Shown here: piece by piece, positions 26,824 to 37,500 of the stretch
How the letters are laid out: each line of letters starts with the position of its first letter
How positions within the stretch are numbered: position 1 is the stretch's first letter
Source: Anas platyrhynchos
Lineage: Eukaryota; Chordata; Aves; Anseriformes; Anatidae
Direction: 5' to 3'
DNA length: 64,000 nucleotides
Assembly: GCF_047663525.1 (NCBI RefSeq)
Contig: NC_092591.1
Coordinates: 45,857,501-45,921,500 of the forward strand
Notes under the pieces: model-generated
Database searches by the model: none
Told to the model about the DNA's origin: nothing
Seen by the model: only the letters and a program-made list of their open reading frames with translations
Translations under genes and position numbers: made by a program

Positions 26824-26840
26824 CTTTCTTTCTTTCTTCC
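26821..26840. repeat. (TTTC)5 microsatellite
   Basis: Five TTTC-type units directly at the end of the candidate ancient repeat copy 1. Confidence 0.85.
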
Positions 26841-29153
26841 TACTTTGCATTATGGCAAGTGCCAGATGCTGATACGACAGGAGGCTTTGGGTAAGTCTTG
26901 TGTGATGTGCTTAACTAAATTCACAGGCATACCAAATAACGAAATCTATTGGAGCTACAGGCAGCATTAGGAATAAGAATATATGAAGAAAACTTATGCT
27001 GTTTCATACATGGCTCAAGTATTGCCAGCTGACTGATGGACTTCAATTAAGTGAAGCAAGATCTTCAGGAAAGGACATAGACTAGACTGTGTATGTAAAT
27101 TGTTACATATAGCTATAAGCTGGAAAACGTAGGCTTCTCCAGACCAAAGAAATCTGCTGTCCTTTAAGAGGGTTGGGGCTTAAGAAGATAATACTTATTA
27201 TAATTATAGAAGTTTTTTGTTTTGTTTTTTTTTTTTTAAGTATATCAATTTTCTTCAGTGTAGCTGAAAAAAGGGCTGCTGAACTGAGAAATGTGCTTAT
27301 TCCTCTGTTTATAGAGCATCTTTCCGGTATGGTTCTGTCAGTCCTCAGGCACCATAAAAGTAAGAAATAAGATTACTGATGTTAATACTTCTAACAATAA
27401 TAGATTTTAAGGAAAAATAAATGAACTGCAATAACTAGAGACCAACAAGATGTCAGCTGCTCTTTTGCCATAGGTGAGATACATTAACAGGAGTGGAAAA
27501 CATTGGCTCTTTCTTTACCTCTTATCTTTGGTGGTCAAAGTAAAGGAATATGACAAGAAAACAAGGGGAAAAGTCTAATGTGGAACTAATGCAACATTTG
27601 CTACTTATCATATGATTATTATATTTGCATGGTATTTCCTTTTCTCTAATCTTTAATCTTCTTGCATGCAGATTGAAAGACCTGCAGGGCAAGTTTCTTT
27701 CTACATGTCTGTGTAGCATCTAACACAGTGAGACCCTGATCCTCCCTCTGGCCTCCAGGAACACATGAAATTAAAATAATCAAACGATAGGGATCTCTAA
27801 GATAGACTCACCAAAGACTTTGGGCAACACAGTACTCAATTTTTCAGCACCCCAGGTCCTTTGCAGCTTGCAGAATTCAGAGCCCAAAAATCAAGTGCCC
27901 AGCTTCCCTAATAACACACTGGGTGATGTTTGCCTGGGCAAAAGCAATCACTGTGTGGATAATAGACCCGTGCTACATTACAAGGCATGTACGTGTTGGG
28001 AAGCATTAATGGGACCCTATGGATCTCCTCACCTCCCTGTACATCTGCAGCTACTTTAGGTGCCCATTTCTAAACTCAACAGAAGCATGTTACCCCAAAG
28101 CACCTGTACTTTCCAGGCAGTCACAGATTTACCCCGTGTTTTATGTTGGCTCAATCAGTACTGTCACTTAATGTCAAATCAGGTCTAAACAACGCTGCTA
28201 TGAGCAGTGCTGTTCCACAGCCCCACGGTTTCTGCCTTCCTCAGAGCATACGCAGACCTGCAAGTAGGTGTTTCAAGGTGGTCTTCGCAAGATGGAAACA
28301 GCAACAGCAAACGCAAACCAAAGACTTGACGATGAAACCAGAGATCTATGACGATGACAATTTGCTGTATGGAGAGGAGTGCCCCTCTCTGATCTAGATT
28401 CACAACCTTCGGCTTCCTCCAGAAAGCAGCAGCAAACCAAGCCCTCCACACTTCTCTCAAGAGTTCAGACTCACACATCTCACACCATAGGTATGCAGTA
28501 TTTAGGGTTGGGATGCTACCAAAACCACCTTACTGAAGCTGGTCAGTTTCTCAAGGAATACTTAAATATTCCTCGAGCCAAAAAGAGAAAGAAACTGCAG
28601 CTATGTCCTTAAAGACTGTACTTGAGAAAGAGGAACAAGTTCCTCTTCCAATTAATGTTTGTATTCTAAGTATTCATTAATATGAACTGTTACACTTAAA
28701 GCCATCTACATGATCACTAAAGCTTTTTAAACATTACTTTCCCACGTAAGTAATAGACTACTGTCAAAAGACTTTTGGTAGCAAGTGAAAAGATACAAGA
28801 ACTATGGAAATATAAATAAAGGACATCCACAAAATAATTTGTCTTCTAAAATAGTTTAAATTAGTCTAAGAAAGTTTGAGAAACTTTGATTAGATAATGA
28901 TGAAATAGTTTATATTTCTCACCATGCATTGTAGAAAGAGTTTAAACTACATTCAAACCAGACACAGGAGCATAGCTTGCTTTCTAAATTTCTAGAATAT
29001 AGTGCCTTTTTCTCAGGGCAAGATGTTGCACCTCCTGTGACTTATGAGTGCACCAGTGTATTCAGCTATAAAACATAGCATTTTCTTGCAACAACTGAAA
29101 TTTGCCTTTTTCACCCATATATGGTTACAAGAGCAAATTAACTGAATTAAAAA

Positions 29154-29154
29154 C

Positions 29155-29187
<33 letters not shown>
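29154..29187. repeat. (AAT)11 microsatellite
   Basis: Eleven perfect AAT units, likely polymorphic. Confidence 0.95.
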
Positions 29188-29188
<1 letters not shown>

Positions 29189-30115
29189 GCAACACTGTGG
29201 AGCACAGTGACTTCTGCAATCAAAACTCTGGAAGACACATTCACACAAGTCCTCCACCACCTATGGAGGCTCATACCTGCTGCACTCCCATCAGTGCATC
29301 AGTGCTATGGTACAAAATAAAACCCAGCAAGCCTACAGCAAGCCAGCTGCCAGAAGACAACTCCAGATATAGAAGGCATCAGCCAAAGGAATGGCTCCAG
29401 TGCTGACAATCCTCCATGACAATTGCACAATGCTTTTTCCAGGAGGGCAGCATGACTCATTCATTCAGGCAAGGCTTTTGTGCTAACATCCTAATTCAAA
29501 CAGACATGGTGTAAGACTGTTCCTAAATGTTCAGTCAAAGGTTTGGGTCCTTATTCTGACTGTTGATATTTTAAAGCAAGAATCACTGCTTCTAAAACCC
29601 AAGTAACTCACAGAAAAGAGGGTGTCACAGGTCATTGAAAACACAACAGGACAGAGCACCAAGGCAGCACACCGCCCTAACCCGCCTCATGCTGTGGGCT
29701 GAGGGACATAAACCCACCCAGACTCCCTCAGGGCTTTCCCACCTCTGATTTCTTTGATCCCAGCAATGATCTCCCAGAGCTGATTGATGCCCAATGACTA
29801 TGCAAATATTTAAGAAATATTTGCAGTGTTCTGACTACATGCAAGTACAATGTGTATCTGAAAAAGCAGCATAATGACTACCAGCAGGTGGCCTAGGAAA
29901 TTGGTTAATTTAATCTCAGCAACCGACTCCTCCAGACTGACTACTCTCTTTTGTTACTGTTTCTGAGAGGTGGGGGGACATCAGCTGAAAGACTCTGTTG
30001 AGCTAACATAGTACAAGGTGTTGACTAAATGTCACAGAAAATGTTATCTTGGAGGTCACAGACCACTTCACAAACTTACAAGGAAGGTACACCAGAAGCA
30101 AGGACAAAGAAACTG

Positions 30116-30134
30116 AAAAAAAAAAAAAAAAAAA
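30116..30134. repeat. Poly(A) tract, 19 nt
   Basis: Uninterrupted A19 after GAAACTG. Confidence 0.9.
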
Positions 30135-30889
30135 TCTTCTCTGAGCAGTGGTCAATAAGGGGTTGTACACAACAGTTGATGGCAGAAAGGAATTCACAGT
30201 GAAAGATGGTGAGGAATACTAAGGCTGATAGGGAGTCAAAGGATAAGGAAACAAGAGGAGAGCATTTAATTAGTCTGGAAGATATGTGGAGTAAGAAAGA
30301 GAATAGAAGCTCAAGTATATGGACATGCCAGCAATATTGTTTTAACTTGGTTATAAATCATTGCTCATGGTTTTCTCATGTCAAGAAAAGAAACTAGTAA
30401 TACTACTAGACTGGATAATCAAAGTGAACAGTCAGCTAAGGTGATATTAATTGTATTTGACTGATGAGAAGGGGCGGGAGAGTGAATAGCTGGCAGAGGG
30501 AAAATGTAAAATTTGATGCCTGCTAAATGAGGCATGATGAATAATGGTTTTTCTTGTCAAAACCACTGCTAGATTCCCTTCAAGCTGTGAGCGGGTATTC
30601 AGGAACACGTGTCTAGTTTTAACCAGGGGTCTGATCCTTTTCCTAATAAAGGTAACAGAAATTACTATAACTGATGCAAACAGAAGCTGAAGAAGACAAA
30701 GATAATGTCCTACAGCCACAAGCTGAAATTCTGTTTTATTTTACAAAATGTACATCCAAAGCAAGTTAAAAACAATCCAGGGAGGGTATCTATTATCTTG
30801 CATGAACAGCCAGCAGTTGTTGACAGGAGTTAATAGCATTTCCCATGAAATTTGGCTTAATCTGTTTGTTTTTTTTTTGTTGAAACCTA

Positions 30890-31600
30890 TTTCTTTGTGT
30901 GTATTTATTAACTAAGCAGAATTTCTGACAAGATACTCTATAACCAAAGCTTTAAAAGTGTGTCTTAGCTAAATAAAATAATATAGCAACAACATAAGTA
31001 ATTCAGATTTTAGGATAAGGTTACTCAGCGAGGTAATATCAGTGGTTTGTGTTTATCTTACTTGTTTCATCTTTTCAGAGATTGTTCAGCTGTTAGCCTA
31101 TTCTTTTTATGTGAGTTGTCCTGTTACAATGTGCATGAGGCTGAATTGCACTTTTATTTTTAGGGAAACAGTAGCAATTAAATCTATCTGTTGGCTGCAA
31201 TCTAATTCATTCTAAAACTGCTCTCAGTTTCATTTAATTTTAGAGAATCAGGGCATTTCCTATCATCATTATACTAAAATGAATTTGTAGCAGGACAACT
31301 GATAAATCATTGCTCCCTTTAGTTTTCTTGTTATGCAGAAGAAGACTGTCCAATTATTTGGACAACAGCCCCAGGGGTTATGTACAGTGATTCACTCCAC
31401 ATAAACCAATAAACATGCTGAAAGTCAGAAGCATAGCAGAGATGTGCTATAAAAGCAGTGACGCCTGAGATTCATTCTCTCTAGCTTCCTTTCAGACATA
31501 TTTTCTGTATCATTGCTGAAGCAAACTGATGCTGGATGTTTAACAGCAGGCTGCAGAAATTATATCTAGGCATAGAACAAGAAAGCACGTCATGGGGATG
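30890..31600. promoter_or_regulatory. Candidate conserved non-coding element H with promoter-like end
   Basis: Unrepeated block with GTAGCAATTAAATC, TCTAATTCATTC, TTTAATTTTAG and CCAATTATTTGG, ending in a CCAAT/TATA arrangement at 31,406-31,480. Confidence 0.35.
31406..31480 (+). promoter_or_regulatory. CCAAT / TATAAAAG promoter-like module
   Basis: CCAAT at 31,406-31,410, TATAAAAG at 31,448-31,455, and a pyrimidine-rich TTCATTCTCT initiator-like site about 25-30 bp further (31,471-31,480). No coding ORF follows, so if real it would drive a non-coding transcript. Confidence 0.3.
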
Positions 31601-32259
31601 GATTGCTTACTGAGCAGAGCTACAGTCCCTGCGAGGTCCTACTGAATCCAATGAAGAACAGGCTGAGAAGTAAGGACTCTGTGGTAAAAATCCTGCAGGG
31701 AGGCCATGTGGTCTCCACATCCAAAGTTTTAAAATAAAGATCAAAAAGAACCTCAGCCAGTCGTTTCAGCGCAGTTTCTTGCATCTCTCCCAACACATCT
31801 GTTACTGGCCACCTCAGATGACTGTGAAACAAATGGACCTGGTGACAGTCTGACTGCGGTGTCCCAGGTACACAGAAGACAATTAATGTTTTGAGAGATA
31901 CAGAAGTTGGATTCCCAGTCTACTTAGTTACAGGATTGGAAATGAGACTGCACCACCAGGATCCAGGTCCAAATTCAAATTTTCCCCAAATTTGGAGGGA
32001 CTGAGAACCAGCATTCCAATTCCGGTCCATTTTTGACTGGATTAAATAATGATCTCAAGGGACGGCAAGGTCCGTTTATGATTCATCCTGATGGCTTCTA
32101 GATTACAACTGTACACCACCACCCATTTATATCACTGAAATCAGTAAGCAGGCCTGAAGATGTTATGGAGCCCTTCTAACCCTTGCAAACAAAATGAGGC
32201 ACAAGTAGAGGTCAGGCTGCAAACGGACTTGAGTGTATGTAAGGACTTGAGTCCAGCAT

Positions 32260-32315
32260 CAGCCCACGATGTAAAGTCAGAGGTTACACCAGTTATATTT
32301 GAGAGCTGATCAGTT
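32260..32315. repeat. Candidate ancient amniote inverted-repeat element, copy 2
   Basis: Reading TGTAAAGTCAGAGGTTACACC then AGTTATATTTGAGAGCTGATC; the complement resembles the common phrase ACTGGTGTAACTGAGAGCAGAATC of an old dispersed amniote repeat. Short and diverged. Confidence 0.3.
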
Positions 32316-33559
32316 GATCACAGGAAGGCTTGACTTTGATGGCTTACCTTTCACTATCTTTGTGGCCCTTTCATTATGGCTTTCCAGCCAGAGCTCTGCT
32401 ATGCTGCTGTAGTACTCAGGAGCTGACCTTTGCTGGGATTCATCTCACTGCAGAGGCTCCAGGCTCCTGCTGCTAAGGTCTTGTAACCATCCCTCCCCCT
32501 TCACACATGTACAGTGACACCTTCATGCCTCGCACACACCTACAGCCACAAGCACTGCCTAAACACTTCATCATCTCCCTCCCTCGGACACAGCTTGCAT
32601 GGTGCCTGCTGATATGCTGTGCTGTTCACCCTGCCATCAGGAAAAGCAGCAACAGCAGGTTTGCAGATGACCTGGAAGCACCTACCTCCTGTCCATCCAT
32701 ACTGGGAGAGATGTCAGATCAAGCTCTAGCATGGATGTGTGCCAGAAGAGGAGTCTGCGTTTCTGGGCAGTGTTTGAGCAATTGAATAGACAGGAGCATG
32801 TGTGGACCACATGCAGTCTGTAGGTTGCCACTCAGACCACACTGTCATGCATAATTCAGAGAGAAGACACTGCATGCTATTAAAGCCTTTTATGTAACAA
32901 AGCACATGGTGTGGAAAGGACAAATAAATAGATACTCAGACTCACTACCCAGGTAGTAAATAACTTGAGGTTTTGATTTCTCCTATTTTGGGAAAGGTTT
33001 TTTTGTTTGTTTTGTTTCATGTCAGTCTTTTTTACATATTCAACTTATGAATTGTAATGCTTGTGAAAGTAAAAATACTAGCCCTGGAGTGACATAAGAA
33101 AGCTCCACATAAACTTCTAAGCAGCCTTCATCCCAGCCTGAAATACCCCTGCTGATCCTACGCAAAAGCTGCCAGTTCCATACAACTGCCTGCTGTTGAT
33201 GTGACCTTTCAAAGATGTTACAGTTGAAGCGAATTACAGAAGAGTTCAGTATGCCTCAAACATGCACTAGGAAGAAAGCACAGTTGCGTGAGTTGTTCAG
33301 GAAAGAAAAAAGTGCCATTATATATCTGCTTTGCTGGAAACCAGCCCTTCATTTCTCTCTAACAACAGGCTCTCCTATCCGATGTCCGTTCTGCAAGGAG
33401 TATGCATTGGTTTGTTTGATAACATCAGCATAAGCAATAACAAAAACCTAAGGAACTTTCACTCCTTTGTTTTCACCATTCCCCCACCGTGTGTGAGTGA
33501 GAGAGATTTTTTTTTCTCCTATTGCTTTAATTGATTTTAGCATCATGTCCCTTAATCAA

Positions 33560-33625
33560 AGAGATGCTGAGGTTGACGGGGACCCTTTGCAGGTCATCTA
33601 GTCGACCCCCTGCTTTCCTGCAGGT
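33560..33625 (-). mobile_element. Short CR1 3'-end remnant
   Basis: Contains GCTGAGGTTG, GGGACC, AGGTCATCTAGTC and GACCCCCTGC in the order and spacing of the 3' UTR of old avian CR1 subfamilies. Only about 65 bp is recognisable, and it is in reverse orientation like the copy at 36.7 kb. Confidence 0.75.
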
Positions 33626-34109
33626 TTCTAACCTCTGTATTATAAGCACGTAAAAGCAGAACACAGGCAGGAGGTGTTCAGCTACTGCACTTTTCAAAGG
33701 ACACGAGAGTCTTTCTGTCCTATTAAATTTTCCATATGCTCTGTTCTGTTTTTTCACCACACAGAAAAAGTATGGTGAAACACCATACAGCCATATGAGG
33801 AACGGGAAAAAAGGTCCATTACAGAGAATGGCCAGAAACACATGGTCAGGAGAAGCCTTTCATGACAAACATGCAGTGGCTTTGAGAATTACTTTGGCTC
33901 CACAAGTGAAGCAGACATAAATTAAGCCTTTGTAAATTCAGATAACTATTAACACAATGTATTGCTAATGGTAAAACTGCAGAGAAGGTCATACTTACAC
34001 CGGATATCTTCTCCCAGAAAATGCTACATTTGAGGCAACTTTTGTACACAGAAATTCACAGAATTTGCAGCTCCAATTCCTTGTCCTGAGATTATTTGAC
34101 ACAGCCTGG

Positions 34110-34150
34110 AAAAAATAAATAAATAAATAAAATAAAAAATAAATAAAAAG
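34110..34150. repeat. (AAAT)n microsatellite
   Basis: AAAT units with small A insertions. Confidence 0.9.
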
Positions 34151-35698
34151 TCACCTATGTAAGAGATATTCTGTACATATAAGACAAAGTCCATGCTGAA
34201 AAGAAGTCACAGCCAGAGCATCTTGACCAAGCACATGCACTGTCTTACACACCTGAGGCAAAAACAAATGTGCAGACACCTGTGTGCTCACACCGGTGTG
34301 GGCTGAGGCTCTCCTTTGCAGAGAAGCTTGATGGGGGTGAAGAGCTCTCATCTGTGAAATTTTGGAGAGAAACTAACGAGTTTTGACTTTCACCTTAAGC
34401 AAGCCAAGCAAAACATTTGGTAGCATTAAACTGACAGGCAAACACTATTCCAGTCTGAAGTAAAAAAGGAGAGTAGGTGGGCCACATCAATATGAGCTGT
34501 GCCTGAAAAATCAGCTAGTACAAATCGATGGAGGCCGAGTTATAAGACTTCCCATTCACACACAGCAGAGGGCTGTGTTGTGCTTAGCAGAGCTAGAAGT
34601 GACAGTGAGGAGGCTTCAGAAGTGCAGAAAAAGCAGAGGCCCTGAGAGAAAGAAAAACCCACGTCACTGTAGGATGGGAGTTAAGGAGGATGAGGACGAC
34701 CTCCTAGTTTTCCTTCCTCAGAGCACAGGAGGTCCTTCCATCACTTCTGCTCCATCTCAGTAGCTTACAGTAAAATGTGAACATTTGGCTATGCATCCCA
34801 TATTCCTTCCAGACAAGCTTACCTCTCTTTTGGTCTCGCTGAGTTTTAATTATGAACATTAATACTTTTGCTACTGACATTTATCCCAAGAGAGAGTGGC
34901 CACTCTTTGCTGCCGCTGTATAAATCAATGCTCACTCTCTGCTGGTGCAGTACGTGCAGTTCTGCTTGCTCCACTACAAAAGGGATGTATCAGTGTCTGG
35001 AGCATTGCTGGGACAAATGTCACGAATGATTAGAAACCCAGGAAGTATACAGCAAGTGCAGTGAAACAGGACTCTTATCTGAGAAAGAAGGTAGAAGCTT
35101 CCCTACAACCTTTAAAACAACACAAATACTGTACACCTGCTAGGACACAAAATATTGTATTTCATGGATATAATGTGGGATATTCTGAAATATACAGTAT
35201 GCACTGTTGCTATAACAACATCAGGAGTGCTACGGCCATAGCATTAAAACTGCAGATATTTGTGATGGAGTTTGATTTGTAAGTAAAGGGACAGCAGCTC
35301 TGAAGGCTGTAATGAACAGAAACTTAAGGTCAGATCAAGTGCTTTTACTTTACAGGGAGAAGGGGGAAAATAATAACGAACTGCAGGATTTGAGCAAAGG
35401 CTCAAATAAGCATTAGCCAGCAGTAATAACCACTCAGCGTGAGCAACTGCCTTAGCACCAGTTCTGCTACCCTTAACACATTCGGTTTTGCTGTAATGAA
35501 AAAACATGGCCTGTATCAAAATGTCAAAGCTTTTTTTCACCTCTCATATGACTAAGCACATAAGGCTGAGCTACCATCTACAAGGCACCCACTTGAGAAC
35601 TTGCTCTTTTGTTCCCAGTATATCTTGGGAAAGATGAGCTCCTTCTCATTTCCTCGCTGCAACGTGTCAATGTTCTAGAGAAATGACAAGCGCTGTGG

Positions 35699-35719
35699 TC
35701 TAGGGTAATCTACCCTAGA
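35699..35719. repeat. Perfect hairpin, 9-bp arms, 3-nt loop
   Basis: TCTAGGGTA, loop ATC, TACCCTAGA. A flanking G/T pair could add one wobble. Confidence 0.9.
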
Positions 35720-36298
35720 TGAGCAGGTAGCAAGCTGCCTCTCATGTATATTTCAGACTTAATAGTTTTGGTGTCTCCTGGAATTTTATCAGGGGAGATC
35801 TTTTCTAACAACACCATGTGAGGCAGAACACTCAGAGTTCAGTCTTTATTGCATTTACTCTTCAGCTGGCTCAGGATCCCACTGCTATTTTCATTGTTTG
35901 AGTCACCCAAACATTGACTGATTTTGTACAGGAACAATTCGTGTAGAAACCTATTTTGAGAAGGAAGAGGTGCAGAGACTGCAAGTTAGGAAATTCAGCC
36001 TGTTCTCAAATTAGTGACAAAAACCTCCTCATCAGGGTAAATGCCAAGATACAGTGGCCATGAGTCACAACTGTTGTTCTCCATTTTATAAGATTTCAAT
36101 TCTTATGAGCTGCTAGTGGGATGTAGATAGAAGCATGATGATGCTAACCTTGAAACACTGAAATTAAGCCTCCCTTTCCTGCATGAGACCCCAGCAATCA
36201 CCACATTTTTAGTCATATGCCGTCATTTAGACTTATCTGTTCTGTACCATTATTTCAGGAGACTGAATTAGCACCTGGACCAGAAAGCAGGTATTTTC

Positions 36299-36387
36299 TA
36301 TATATAGAAATAATATAAATATATATTATATTATATATATTCTATATTATTATATATTATATTATATGTATATAAATATATATATAG
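36299..36387. repeat. AT-only palindromic low-complexity block
   Basis: About 89 nt made almost only of TATAT, ATTAT and AAATA words with many self-complementary segments. It lies 285 bp from the CR1 tail. Confidence 0.9.
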
Positions 36388-36672
36388 GTAAAAGTGAGAA
36401 CAGTCAGAAGCTCCAGAAAGTCTGCATCCCACCGTAAGCAGTATGTTTTTTTAATTTCAAGAGTTATATTAAATAAATCTCATTTACAGATTGTGGGTTA
36501 CTATCTCCTTTTTGATTTCCTGTATTTCTAGTATGATCTAGGGATAGGGATTATTATGAATATCAACAATCTTATCAAAGTAAAAATTAGGTAGTGTGCA
36601 CTCTGTGAGAATTTGTTGAACTTATTTTTCCACCATCTGAAAAGAAGTGATGGGTCTCATCGAAGAGGCACA

Positions 36673-37201
36673 AATCATAGAATCATAGAATCATAGAATA
36701 TCCTGAGTTGGAAGGGACCCTTAAGGATCATCAAGTCCAACTCTTGACACCGCACAGGTCTACCCAAGTTCAGACCATGTGACTAAGTGCACAGTCCAAT
36801 CTCTTCTTAAATTCAGTCAGGCTCGGTGCAGTGACCACTTCCCTGGGGAGCCTGTTCCAGTGTGCAACCACTCTCTCTGTGAAGAACCCCTTCCTGATGT
36901 CCAGCCTAAACTTCCCCTGCCTCAGCTTAACTCCATTCCCGCGGGTCCTGTCGCTGGTGTTAATGGAGAAAAGGTCTCCTGCCTCTCGACACCCCCTTAC
37001 GAGGAAGTTGTAGACTGCGATGAGGTCTCCCCTTAGCCTCCTCTTCTCCAGGCTGAACAGGCCCAGTGCCCTCAGCCGTTCCTCGTACGTCTTCCCCTCC
37101 AGGCCTTTCACCATCTTCGTAGCCCTCCTCTGGACACTCTCCAACAGTTTCATGTCCTTTTTATACTGTGGTGCCCAGAACTGCACACAGTACTCGACAA
37201 C
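36673..37201 (-). mobile_element. CR1 LINE, 5'-truncated, 3' end of pol plus tail
   Basis: A non-LTR retrotransposon fragment of about 530 bp on the minus strand. It encodes the C-terminal part of the CR1 ORF2 protein: the frame reads [15 protein letters not shown], then [26 protein letters not shown] and [10 protein letters not shown], and stops at TGA 36,770-36,772. The short 3' UTR ends in three copies of the 8-9 bp ATCATAGA-type tail unit (36,673-36,699). The remaining reading frame is uninterrupted, so the copy is fairly young. Sequence matching CR1 stops near 37,201, a typical 5' truncation. It has no reverse-transcriptase core and cannot move by itself. CR1 is the dominant LINE of birds, which supports an avian source. 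Confidence 0.97.
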
Positions 37202-37249
37202 CAAAGCCCAGTTTAGGTAAGCGTTGTCTTCTTTTTTCAGACAAAACTT

Positions 37250-37500
37250 ATCTGTTCATGCCAGCCTGATAAAAACAGCGATGTACCAATACAAACAAAT
37301 TAATCTCATGGTCACGCAGTTTACAGTTTTGCAAACATTTGCAATGGTATGTTCATTGCCACTTCACAATGAAGCTTAATTGGCTGTAGATAATGAAATT
37401 GTATATTATACACCTGGCTTTGCTGTAATTTCAATTAACATTGCAGACACTGTAACCTATCATTATGCTGAGTAGGCATGAGTTCACACATGTTGTCTAC
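37250..37500. promoter_or_regulatory. Candidate conserved non-coding element I, beside the CR1
   Basis: AAATTAATCTCATGG, TTGCAAACATTTGCAATGG, GCTTAATTGGC, GTAATTTCAATTAACATTG; compact and unrepeated, starting about 50-90 bp from the CR1 5' truncation point. Confidence 0.4.

Larger units (their letters stand above)
12401..33559. other. Intergenic block, MIR to first CR1 remnant
   Basis: No supportable coding exon. It contains candidate elements D-H, the 13-bp hairpin at 15.2 kb, a possible CR1 tail at 15.5 kb, the 49-bp tandem duplication at 25.6 kb and two possible ancient-repeat copies. The small ORFs have no recognisable family motifs. Confidence 0.7.

Noticed and set aside
35230..35242. 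CTACGGCCATA, identical to the start of 5S rRNA
   Set aside because: Only 11 bases match; the rest of the 5S sequence is absent, so no 5S gene or 5S-derived SINE.
36779..37220. Plus-strand ORFs opposite the CR1
   Set aside because: They are antisense shadows of the CR1 ORF2 frame.
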